Positions 1 to 6,824 of a DNA stretch of 41,493 nucleotides are shown here, in pieces; position 1 is the stretch's first letter; the number at the start of each line of letters is the position of its first letter. The stretch is taken from positions 1-41,493 of the forward strand of contig JAIYAU010000002.1 of assembly GCA_027488865.1 (NCBI GenBank), given 5' to 3'. The notes under the pieces are model-generated. The model ran no database searches and was not told the DNA's origin. It saw nothing but the letters and a program-made list of their open reading frames with translations. Origin of the DNA: Cytophagaceae bacterium. Lineage in GTDB: Bacteria; Bacteroidota; Bacteroidia; Cytophagales; UBA9547. Both the position numbers and the translations under genes were made by a program.

Positions 1-2
1 AG

Positions 3-707
3 ATTTATTGTGATTTTTCAGGTTATTCTGATATGGCCATTGGTATTGCATGGATCATGGGTTATGATCTTGGCATCAATTTTAATTCTCCATATAAGGC
101 TTTAAATATTACTGATTTTTGGAGAAGATGGCACATGTCTTTATCACTTTGGCTGAGGGATTATGTATACATACCATTGGGCGGTGGGAGAGTACCCACT
201 TGGAGAAAAGATTTAAATTTATTTTTGACCATGTTGATTGGGGGCTTTTGGCATGGGGCCTCTTGGAAGTTTGTTTTTTGGGGTGCTATGCACGGTGGTG
301 CTTTGGTGGTTCAAAAACACCTTAGCGAACAAGGTTGGTTTAAAAAATTCTATTTTTTTGATTTAAAGCCTGTTGCAGTATTCTGCACTTTTCACTTTGT
401 GGTGCTATTGTGGGTATATTTTAGGGCAGAAAATTTTGAGGTAGCCACTCACATGATTGGCAAAGTATTTCTAGATTTTGACTGGTCTTTTGTAAATGTA
501 TTTATTCAAAACCGAACGGCGATATTTGTAATGATTGTATTAGGACTAATCTACCAACTTATAAACTTAAGTTGGATAGAAAGGTTAAAGTCTTTTTATC
601 TTAATTCAAATTTTTGGATAAAAATGCTAGTGTTGTTGATAACCATACAGCTCGTTATTCAATTTAAGTCGGAGGTCGTACAGCCCTTTATTTATTTTCA
701 GTTTTAG
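3..707 (+). CDS. MBOAT-family O-acyltransferase, 3' part (AlgI-like)
   Basis: The reading frame is open from the first complete codon at position 3, so the gene begins outside the window. The visible start reads DFSGYSDMAIG, a hallmark of AlgI-type membrane-bound O-acyltransferases. It is followed by the WRRWHMSLS segment and by GGFWHGASW, which carries the family's invariant catalytic histidine. Hydrophobic stretches continue to the C-terminus, as expected for a polytopic inner-membrane protein that passes acyl (usually acetyl) groups to an exported polysaccharide or envelope polymer. In many Bacteroidota the partner is an SGNH/GDSL protein, and one lies at 2917-3825 after two inverted genes. 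The substrate cannot be read from the sequence. The ATG at 33 is internal to the gene. Confidence 0.9.
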   Translation: MYCDFSGYSDMAIGIAWIMGYDLGINFNSPYKALNITDFWRRWHMSLSLWLRDYVYIPLGGGRVPTWRKDLNLFLTMLIGGFWHGASWKFVFWGAMHGGALVVQKHLSEQGWFKKFYFFDLKPVAVFCTFHFVVLLWVYFRAENFEVATHMIGKVFLDFDWSFVNVFIQNRTAIFVMIVLGLIYQLINLSWIERLKSFYLNSNFWIKMLVLLITIQLVIQFKSEVVQPFIYFQF

Positions 708-713
708 AAAAAG

Positions 714-774
714 CCTTCCAAAAGTTTGACGCTATCTCCAATATTGAAAGTTATTGGTCTAAACTTTTGAAAGG
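714..774. terminator. Inverted repeat between convergent genes
   Basis: The arms are CCTTCCAAAAGTTT (714-727) and AAACTTTTGAAAGG (761-774), 14 bp with one mismatch and a 33-base loop. They lie between the MBOAT gene and the convergent reductase gene. The element could act as a bidirectional terminator, but the loop is long and the T run is weak. Confidence 0.4.
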
Positions 775-779
775 GTAGC

Positions 780-1811
780 TTATTCAATTGCTATTTCTAC
801 TTTAGGGGTAAGGGCATAACCAAGACAGGTTAGTATATAACCATTGTCAATCTCACCACTACTTAATGCCGATTGTTCATCTGATACTTTAACTTTACCT
901 GATGTACACCTTCCCATACATGCAGAGCATACACCACCTTGGCAAGAGTAAGGAATGTTTACTTTGGCTGCTTGCGCTGACTCCAAGATGGTTTTGCCAG
1001 CAGGCACATGAATCACATGGGTGCTTTTTCTGTATTTTATCGTTACTTCTGAGTCTATACTCGTGTTGTCGTCTGAGCCTTTTGTTAAGTTAAAACTCTC
1101 AAAGTGAATGTTAGTGGAGTCTATTTTTAATAATGACAAACCACTTTTTACCTCATTCATGAAGCCATCAGGTCCGCAAATGTAGTACGCTGCTTTGTTG
1201 GCATATACCACAGGTATCTGTTCGATAAGTTGCAACACCATATCCTTGTTTATTCTGCCAGTAAGGCCAACCCAATTGGACGATGGTTTTGATAAAATAT
1301 GTATTACCTGAAATCTGTTGGCATGTAACTTTTGCAGTTGCTCTAGTTGATTGTAAAAAATAATTGAATCTTCGTTAGAATTAGCATACAATAAGGCAAT
1401 TTTGGTGTTGGGCTCTAGTGCTAAAAGTGTCTTAATCATTGACATAAGTGGTGTAATGCCACTGCCTGCACCAAACATAACGATTTGTCTAGTTTGTGAC
1501 GACTTAGGTTCGATTGTAAAATTGCCTAAGGGGGCAAAGCTTTCTAGTTCGGTTCCAGCTGTTATTGTGTCGTTTATGTATGTAGACACTTTCCCGCCAG
1601 CCACTTTTTTTACCGTAATGGTGGGAGGCTCGTTAAGTGCCTGCGCGCTGCTCAACGAATATGAACGTTGTACTTGTTCACCAGCTATGTTGAAGGTAAG
1701 CGTAAGAAACTGTCCGGGTTTGTAATTAAGATCTGCAGGATCCAACACAATACTTACTGCGTCGGCGGTTTCCCTTATGACTTCTTTTATTTTTACTTTA
1801 ATTTGATTCAT
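780..1811 (-). CDS. PaaE-like 2Fe-2S ferredoxin/NAD(P)H oxidoreductase
   Basis: This 343-residue protein has three modules: an N-terminal FAD-binding barrel with the RSYSLSSA flavin motif, an NAD(P)-binding domain with FGAGSGITPLMSMIK, and a C-terminal plant-type ferredoxin domain. The cluster ligands are visible as C290, C295, C298 and C329 (CQGGVCSAC and a later TCLGY). Length and domain order match PaaE/HmpX-type reductases, which pass electrons from NAD(P)H through FAD and a 2Fe-2S cluster to an oxygenase or similar partner. No paaABCD genes are in the window, so a role in phenylacetate breakdown is not supported and a generic reductase name is safer. It starts at ATG 1811 and is convergent with the MBOAT gene. 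Confidence 0.85.
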   Translation of the reverse strand: MNQIKVKIKEVIRETADAVSIVLDPADLNYKPGQFLTLTFNIAGEQVQRSYSLSSAQALNEPPTITVKKVAGGKVSTYINDTITAGTELESFAPLGNFTIEPKSSQTRQIVMFGAGSGITPLMSMIKTLLALEPNTKIALLYANSNEDSIIFYNQLEQLQKLHANRFQVIHILSKPSSNWVGLTGRINKDMVLQLIEQIPVVYANKAAYYICGPDGFMNEVKSGLSLLKIDSTNIHFESFNLTKGSDDNTSIDSEVTIKYRKSTHVIHVPAGKTILESAQAAKVNIPYSCQGGVCSACMGRCTSGKVKVSDEQSALSSGEIDNGYILTCLGYALTPKVEIAIE

Positions 1812-1916
1812 TGCTTTTAATAAAGACGCAATTTAGTTGGTCTAGCAAAAATTAACCAACTAATTACCAAAACTTTTGAATTGCTATAAAATATGACACT
1901 ATTTGGGAGGGTAAAT

Positions 1917-1946
1917 AGGTCGAGCTACATGCGGAAAGCTCGACCT
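1917..1946 (-). terminator. Stem-loop downstream of the 1954-2424 gene
   Basis: A perfect 10-bp stem, AGGTCGAGCT / AGCTCGACCT with a 10-base loop, lies 7 bases past the stop codon of the minus-strand gene ending at 1954. In that direction the stem is followed by ATTTA, only a weak T run. It is a plausible factor-independent or assisted terminator. Confidence 0.55.
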
Positions 1947-1953
1947 TTAAAAT

Positions 1954-2424
1954 CTATTCAACTTCAATTACATCCTGAAGTGTTGGAAGTTTCACCTTAT
2001 CAACCAACTCATTTTCTAGAAGCTGAGCCCAAGTTTCTATATAGAAGATCACATCCTCTTTTTTATTATGTTTTAATTGCTCTCTTTTTTCTTGAGGTAT
2101 CATAGCCAACACCTTTTTGTCGCTGAGGTATTCCAAGTTTTTAAAGTCATCAAGTGAAAAGCCTTTGTTAATCATAGCACTTATCATCATGTCCAAGGGT
2201 AAACCACTTATTTGACAATACTCCTCAGCCATCTCCGACCAATCGCCTTCTCTTGCTGCAAGGGCATATTGGTGTATCTCTGCTTTAGTGAAGTTGGTGA
2301 TAATTTGTGCTAAATTGCCACAATTACAAGCACCCATGTGCCCCCATTGATACGATTTTTCGTCCTTTAGCTTTTGTGCAGTCTTTCTTAAAGCCGTCAC
2401 TATTTCCCAAGTTGCTAATGCCAT
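1954..2424 (-). CDS. Conserved hypothetical protein, 156 aa
   Basis: An intact frame from ATG 2424 encodes a soluble, mostly helical, acidic protein without a signal peptide or membrane segment. The N-terminal part has a short Cys/Gly motif (GACNCGNLAQ, around residues 31-40) beside WGHMG. These small conserved-looking residues could bind a metal or cofactor, but nothing in the sequence proves it. I do not recognise a named family. The gene stands alone on the minus strand, upstream of the reductase gene and followed by a clear stem-loop, so it is probably monocistronic. Ordinary codon use and a complete frame argue that it is a real gene. Confidence 0.7.
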   Translation of the reverse strand: MALATWEIVTALRKTAQKLKDEKSYQWGHMGACNCGNLAQIITNFTKAEIHQYALAAREGDWSEMAEEYCQISGLPLDMMISAMINKGFSLDDFKNLEYLSDKKVLAMIPQEKREQLKHNKKEDVIFYIETWAQLLENELVDKVKLPTLQDVIEVE

Positions 2425-2628
2425 AATAAATATAATTAGTTAACAATCTGCACCAATAACCTACTGTTTTTATATTTTGTTATAAATATACGATATTTTT
2501 AGGACGTATAAATGCGGACTTTTTATGCTTTCTTTAACTGTCGAACGTTTAGTAAGCTCTAATCAAAGCTTTAATACCCATTCTTCACACCCCACACAGC
2601 CGTCTCGGCCATACTGTTGGTGTTTAAT

Positions 2629-2856
2629 TTAAGGTAAATTCTTTTGCAGTAGGTATTTTATAACGTTACTGTTTTTAACCCTACGAGTAATCATGCTGTC
2701 GTGCTGATTGTGGCAGGGGTTACCAGTAACTTCTAGACAAAAATCTTCTTCTTGACCTAACAACGTGTGTACTTCACCTTCCACTCATACCTTACCGTCA
2801 ATTTTACCCATCCAAAACATATAAATACTACCCTTTTTAACATAATCTTTGGCAAG
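2629..2856 (-). pseudogene. Decayed ORF with in-frame stop
   Basis: The 490-base gap before the SGNH gene holds a minus-strand frame that reads like protein. It contains KKGSIYMFWMGKIDGKV, then a TGA at 2785-2787, then VEGEVHTLLGQEED, GNPCHNQHDSMITRRV and VIKYLLQKNLP before a TAA at 2629-2631. The charged, patterned composition and a Cys/His-rich centre look like a real domain, not chance translation. No ATG start is present upstream; the frame is closed by a TAG at 2857-2859. Either it is a pseudogene remnant, or a 52-residue protein starts at the GTG at 2784. I cannot name the family. Confidence 0.4.
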
Positions 2857-2883
2857 CTATATCAATAATGTACTTAGGTTTAT

Positions 2884-2891
2884 TAATTTTG
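2884..2891 (+). promoter_or_regulatory. Possible -7 element (TAATTTTG)
   Basis: TAATTTTG matches the Bacteroidota -7 consensus TAnnTTTG and ends 25 bases before the ATG of the SGNH gene. No good TTTG -33 box is found at the usual spacing, so support is partial. Confidence 0.35.
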
Positions 2892-2916
2892 CCTTTATAA
2901 TAGCCCAAATGAACTG

Positions 2917-3825
2917 ATGAGCCTGCGTAGTTTCTTTAAACATCCCTATCCTAAATTGTTAGTTTCAATGGTATTGATAGCTGCCAGCTTCGGAATATAT
3001 GCCTTTTCTCCTTGGTCGTTTAAAATTGCGGGATTAACAGTTAAAAAAATTGAGATAAACGAGCCTGAGGAAGAGCAAAATGATCTTGCAACTATATTAA
3101 ATGCCAACAAGGTTGACAAACGAATAGCTAAGGACACAACAAAAGCTAAAACCACTGCATCTACAAAAGCACAAATGGTGGTAGCGGCCTCACCAGCAGC
3201 CGAAAGCACTGCCATTGTCATAGACGAGCCCAATCGCGAGCCGCTCGACACCACCAAACAAATGATATTGCTTATTGGTGATTCGATGCAAGAAGGGTTA
3301 AGATTTAGACTTCAACAATATTGTCAAGAAAATGGGAGCGAGATGGTTTCGGTGATTTGGTATAGTTCATCGTCACACTGGTATGGCAACTGTGACACGC
3401 TTAGTTATTTTATCAAGAAATTTAAACCTACGTTGGTATTGCTGTCCCTAGGAGCCAATGAGCTTTTTGTGAATGATTTGAAAAAACGAGATCGTTATGT
3501 TAAACGCATCGTGAAACAAATGGAAGGGACTAAATTTATTTGGATTGGTCCACCTAATTGGAAAAAGGATACGGGCATTAACGAAATCATTCGTACTAAT
3601 GTGGGAGATTGTCGTTATTATCCTTCCAAAAATCTTAAGATGGCCAGGGCAAAAGATGGTGCACATCCCACCAAAGCGGCTTCTAAGGTGTGGATGGATT
3701 CGGTAGCTACTTTTATAGTTAAAAAAAGTTGTTATCCTATCAAGCTGGCTTTACCAAGTTCCAACAAGAAGTCAATTCCGCACACCATCATTTTAAAACC
3801 CAATCCACCGCCGTCGGTCATATAG
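2917..3825 (+). CDS. SGNH/GDSL-family hydrolase, membrane-anchored
   Basis: This 302-residue protein has a single N-terminal membrane segment (about residues 13-31) and a linker rich in Lys, Thr and Ala to about residue 110. The SGNH domain follows, with the nucleophile in GDSM (S123), the GANE block (residues 179-182) and the catalytic Asp/His in DGAHPT (D247, H250). It is therefore predicted to act in the periplasm as an acyl esterase or acyl-transferring partner. In Bacteroidota such proteins commonly sit beside MBOAT acyltransferases, and one ends at 707 on the same strand; two inverted genes have come between them. Its last 8 bases overlap the end of the convergent sirtuin gene. Confidence 0.8.
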   Translation: MSLRSFFKHPYPKLLVSMVLIAASFGIYAFSPWSFKIAGLTVKKIEINEPEEEQNDLATILNANKVDKRIAKDTTKAKTTASTKAQMVVAASPAAESTAIVIDEPNREPLDTTKQMILLIGDSMQEGLRFRLQQYCQENGSEMVSVIWYSSSSHWYGNCDTLSYFIKKFKPTLVLLSLGANELFVNDLKKRDRYVKRIVKQMEGTKFIWIGPPNWKKDTGINEIIRTNVGDCRYYPSKNLKMARAKDGAHPTKAASKVWMDSVATFIVKKSCYPIKLALPSSNKKSIPHTIILKPNPPPSVI

Positions 3826-4507
3826 AATTCACTAGTTTTTTATATAATTTGGGAAGTCCTACAGTTGCTTTTTCCTCTATAAAATGTAAATTTTCTCTTG
3901 GGGCAACTTCTGGCAAGTGGGGATCTACCACGTAGATCGGAGTGGCTTTGGAAGCATAGTCAATCAATCCAGCAGCAGGATACACCACCATGGACGTGCC
4001 AACGATGATCAAAATATCTGCTTTGGAAACAATCCTAGCCGCTTTTTCTATCATAGGTACAGCCTCTCCAAACCAAACTATATGGGGCCGTAGTTGAGAA
4101 CCAAGTTCACATTTATCGCCCACCTTTATCTCCCATCCGGGCACATCATATACAAGCTCAGGGTTGGCGGTACTTCTAGATTTTGACAATTCACCATGGA
4201 GATGAATAACTTGGCTTGAACCAGCTTTTTCATGCAGACCGTCCACATTTTGGGTAATAATGGTTACATGAAAGTGTTTTTCAAGATTTACTAGCACCTT
4301 ATGCCCTTCATTAGGTAGTACTTCTTGGGCTTGTTTTCTACGTTGGTTGTAAAAATCTAATACCAGCGCTTGGTTTTTGCGCCAGCCCTCAGGAGTAGCC
4401 ACTTCCATCACATCATGACCTTCCCACAATCCGTTGGCATCTCTAAATGTAGCAATGCCACTTTCGGCACTTATGCCTGCACCAGTTAATACTACCAGAT
4501 TTTTCAT
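3818..4507 (-). CDS. cobB: SIR2-family NAD-dependent protein deacylase, zinc-site degenerate
   Basis: The protein (229 aa) has the NAD-binding GAGISAESGI at residues 10-18, TQNVDGLHEKAG at 85-96 and the catalytic histidine in HLHGEL (H104). The YNQR at 53-56 matches the YxxR signature that lets class III sirtuins (CobB, SIRT5) accept acidic acyl-lysines, so desuccinylation is possible besides deacetylation. The region that normally holds two CxxC zinc pairs, between H104 and RPHIVWFGE, keeps only one cysteine (C133), so structural zinc is unlikely; I recall this as common among Bacteroidota homologues. The start is ATG 4507. The 3' end overlaps the SGNH gene tail to tail. The gene appears monocistronic. 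Confidence 0.88.
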   Translation of the reverse strand: MKNLVVLTGAGISAESGIATFRDANGLWEGHDVMEVATPEGWRKNQALVLDFYNQRRKQAQEVLPNEGHKVLVNLEKHFHVTIITQNVDGLHEKAGSSQVIHLHGELSKSRSTANPELVYDVPGWEIKVGDKCELGSQLRPHIVWFGEAVPMIEKAARIVSKADILIIVGTSMVVYPAAGLIDYASKATPIYVVDPHLPEVAPRENLHFIEEKATVGLPKLYKKLVNSI

Positions 4508-4871
4508 TGTTATATTAAATGTTATGTAATTTTATAAACTTCATTTTTTACGATTTGATGGTTTTTCCTTAAGGGATTGATAGGTTTTTTGTAAGAAATT
4601 AACATCAATAGAATTGTGCCACTTTGATTAATCCATATCTTGTAAAAGCCTCGTCTTGCGTGCAGCACTAATTAAAGTCAATACTAAGTTAAAGAACAAT
4701 TTTGAGAATAAAGTGGCATCCATTTAAATAAAAAATCGATTCCGTAATATTAAAAACTGTACCAACTTAAAACTTTATCTTTGTGTGTAAGGTGTTGCAA
4801 CCAAAATTGTACATTAACAGATTAACTCACTATAAATAAAGCCAATTGACGGCAAAAGTAAAATATTTATT
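4508..4871. other. Divergent intergenic region, 364 bp
   Basis: This AT-rich gap separates the sirtuin gene from the small gene at 4872. Apart from the -7-like element at 4776-4783, I see no reading frame with coding character, no RNA gene and no strong hairpin. Confidence 0.5.
4776..4783 (+). promoter_or_regulatory. -7 element TATCTTTG
   Basis: TATCTTTG is an exact match to TAnnTTTG and lies 88 bases upstream of the ATG at 4872. The -33 region has no clear TTTG. It is the best promoter candidate for the small gene at 4872 and would give a leader of roughly 80 bases. Confidence 0.45.
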
Positions 4872-5081
4872 ATGGAAAAAATTATCGACATAGAAAGTAG
4901 TGTAGAGGCAGCTCATTGGGTAGTGGTTTTGGAAGAGAACCAAATACCTCATGTAATTAGGCAATTAAATGATCCTATTTATGGAGGAGCACTAAGTTTG
5001 GGCAAGCCTTATGCACAGTTGCTGGCTGATGCGCAGTATAAAACACAAATATTGAGTTTGCGGAAGGAAATTAAGAATTGA
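4872..5081 (+). CDS. Small protein, 69 aa, possibly DUF2007-like
   Basis: This short intact frame begins MEKIIDIESSVEAAHW. The layout, with residues around EAAHWVVVLEENQIPHVIR suggesting helix, loop and strand, recalls DUF2007 'putative signal transducing' proteins, in which a short motif about a ligand being 'between' two subunits follows a ferredoxin-like fold. The match is by eye and weak. There is no signal peptide or membrane segment. A -7 promoter element lies upstream. The gene is isolated and convergent with moaA. Function unknown. Confidence 0.55.
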   Translation: MEKIIDIESSVEAAHWVVVLEENQIPHVIRQLNDPIYGGALSLGKPYAQLLADAQYKTQILSLRKEIKN

Positions 5082-5146
5082 TAATTAATTGGATAAGTTG
5101 TTGGTGAAATTAGTTAACTATTTTGACCTCTTTGCGTATAGGCTTC

Positions 5147-5281
5147 AAGCTTGCACCGATTGCCTTAGACCGTTATATGCTCATGGATTTAATAAAAAAT
5201 CGTTTATCTGCACGCTAGTCGTCACATAACATTTTTTCCAGAAACAATTGTGAGTGAGTCTAGCAATAATGGTGCAAGCTT
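5147..5281. repeat. 11-bp inverted repeat flanking 113 bp, possible recombination site
   Basis: AAGCTTGCACC (5147-5157) and GGTGCAAGCTT (5271-5281) are exact inverted copies, and the pairing extends imperfectly inward. The right arm ends 1 base short of the moaA stop codon. Between them lies a sequence reading TATAACGGTCTAAGGC on the minus strand. The layout, two short arms about 110 bp apart directly behind a gene, resembles a gene-cassette attC site, but no integrase is present and the core heptamers are not clear. Confidence 0.35.
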
Positions 5282-5282
5282 T

Positions 5283-6260
5283 TTATCCTCCTATCGTTGA
5301 CATGCTGGGCAATGACAAACCTTGTTGGTTTTTTTCAGCTTCAAAACCATTGATATATTTGAGTGAAATGGCCTGTTGGATAGCTTCAAGCACTTGTTCG
5401 TCAGAATTGCCGCTTCTAAGCAATTGTTTTATATCTAATACATTGTTGCCGTAAAGGCAAGTTTTTATTTGTCCTAGTGCCGTGAGCCTAAGTCTGTTAC
5501 AAGATCCACAAAAACTGCGAGTATAAGCTGGAATTACCCCAACCTTACCCACATGACCTTCAATGTTATAGTTAAAAGAAGTAGAATATGGCTCATCTTT
5601 GATTTTTATCAATGTATACTGGCTACTAATTACTTCCAAAATTTTCTTTTCATCAAATAAACCTACCGTGCCGTTGTTGCCTTGTCCATTAAACGGCATT
5701 TCTTCTATAAATCGAATGGTTATGGGAAGTTTGGTTGTCAATTGAACAAAATCCAAAATTTCATCGGTATTGATACCATCCATGAGTACTACATTGAGTT
5801 TTGTAGGAATATCATGTTCGATTAACGCTAATAAAGTTTGCCAAACAGTGTCAAATAGGTCTCTTTTGGTGATTTGATAAAAACGTTTTGCATGGAGGGT
5901 GTCTAAACTTAAATTGACACCATTTACGGGCAATTGTGCTAATTCTTTTACATGTGCTTTGGTATTTACCCCGTTGGTGGTTATGTAAATTTTATCAACC
6001 GCAGTTGTGTGCTTAATTTTGTCCAACAGCTTGACGATATCTTTCCTTACAAAAGGCTCTCCTCCTGTTATTCTCACTTTGTTGATGCCTTGATTAGCTA
6101 AAAGGCGAACAATCTTCAAGATTTCTTCAAAACTTAGAACCTCATTTTTAGGGGCAAATTGAGTTTCCTCGGCCATACAATAGGTACAGCGCAGGTTACA
6201 CCGGTCTGTAACAGCTATTCTTAAATAATTTATTACCCTATTGTGGCTGTCTATAAGCAT
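5283..6260 (-). CDS. moaA: GTP 3',8-cyclase MoaA
   Basis: The first enzyme of molybdenum-cofactor synthesis, a radical SAM protein that converts GTP to 3',8-cyclo-GTP. The N-terminal cluster motif is CNLRCTYC (C21, C25, C28). The second cluster, which binds GTP, uses C251, C254 and C268 (FCGSCNRLRL and KTCLYG). The protein ends in the conserved Gly-Gly needed for catalysis. Length (325 aa) is normal for the family. Its ATG overlaps the stop codon of the upstream DUF7009 gene as TAATG, so the two are probably translationally coupled. No other moa, moe or molybdate-transport gene lies in the window, so the rest of the pathway must be elsewhere. Confidence 0.95.
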   Translation of the reverse strand: MLIDSHNRVINYLRIAVTDRCNLRCTYCMAEETQFAPKNEVLSFEEILKIVRLLANQGINKVRITGGEPFVRKDIVKLLDKIKHTTAVDKIYITTNGVNTKAHVKELAQLPVNGVNLSLDTLHAKRFYQITKRDLFDTVWQTLLALIEHDIPTKLNVVLMDGINTDEILDFVQLTTKLPITIRFIEEMPFNGQGNNGTVGLFDEKKILEVISSQYTLIKIKDEPYSTSFNYNIEGHVGKVGVIPAYTRSFCGSCNRLRLTALGQIKTCLYGNNVLDIKQLLRSGNSDEQVLEAIQQAISLKYINGFEAEKNQQGLSLPSMSTIGG

Positions 6261-6631
6261 TAAGTAGTTTTTTTTCTTGGATTCTCAAAAGCAAAACTCT
6301 GGTCTTCGGCTTTATCATGATTAAGACATTCAAAATCCTTTTCTACAAGTACTTTTAATTCTGAATTATCTTCGTTATAAATATTGAAAGAAATACCTAC
6401 CTGTTCTGTTTGTGCCCATTGCAAAATTTGTTCTGTCGGTATGGCCAAATGTAACCCTAACTCATCAAGCTTAAAGCGAGGCGTTTCTATATCTTTTTGT
6501 TTGATACAAAAATGCAACTTTTGAAGACCGATGGATGTACTTGAATTAACGTTGCCATTTTTAAGTAAAATCTCGATATCCTGTTTGTCAAGTCTATAAC
6601 GCAAGTAGTTGTTATTGATTCTTATTTTCAT
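6260..6631 (-). CDS. DUF7009-family protein upstream of moaA
   Basis: This small cytosolic protein begins MKIRINNNYLRYRLDKQDIE and contains VEKDFECLNHDKAEDQ near its C-terminus; I recognise this layout as DUF7009, a family often found beside moaA in Bacteroidota. The frame extends upstream to a TTG at 6655, but the ATG at 6631 gives the family's usual MKIRI start and is preferred (123 aa). Its TAA overlaps the moaA ATG by one base. The pairing suggests a role linked to molybdenum-cofactor synthesis, such as a chaperone or modulator, but no activity can be read from the sequence. Confidence 0.75.
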   Translation of the reverse strand: MKIRINNNYLRYRLDKQDIEILLKNGNVNSSTSIGLQKLHFCIKQKDIETPRFKLDELGLHLAIPTEQILQWAQTEQVGISFNIYNEDNSELKVLVEKDFECLNHDKAEDQSFAFENPRKKTT

Positions 6632-6824
6632 AATATAATTCTCAAATAATATCAAAGATAGTCAGATATTGAGGTATCTGTCCCATTATTTGTTCAAATA
6701 TTTTAATTTGTATTATGATTTTGGGGTAATGTTGTTATTAAATGAAGATATATTATAAAATCTTAAGTAATAAAATATTTAAAGGGTATTTGTGATTTTG
6801 AGGATACTTTTGATCAAGGCTTAT

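Noticed and set aside
780-1811. Phenylacetate degradation operon
   Set aside because: Only the PaaE-like reductase is present, with no paaABCD, paaK or ring-opening genes.
5082-5282. Molybdenum-cofactor riboswitch
   Set aside because: It lies behind, not ahead of, moaA, and no known Moco riboswitch fold could be drawn.
5254-5454. 66-residue plus-strand gene
   Set aside because: Shadow of the moaA 3' end, which has clear MoaA motifs.
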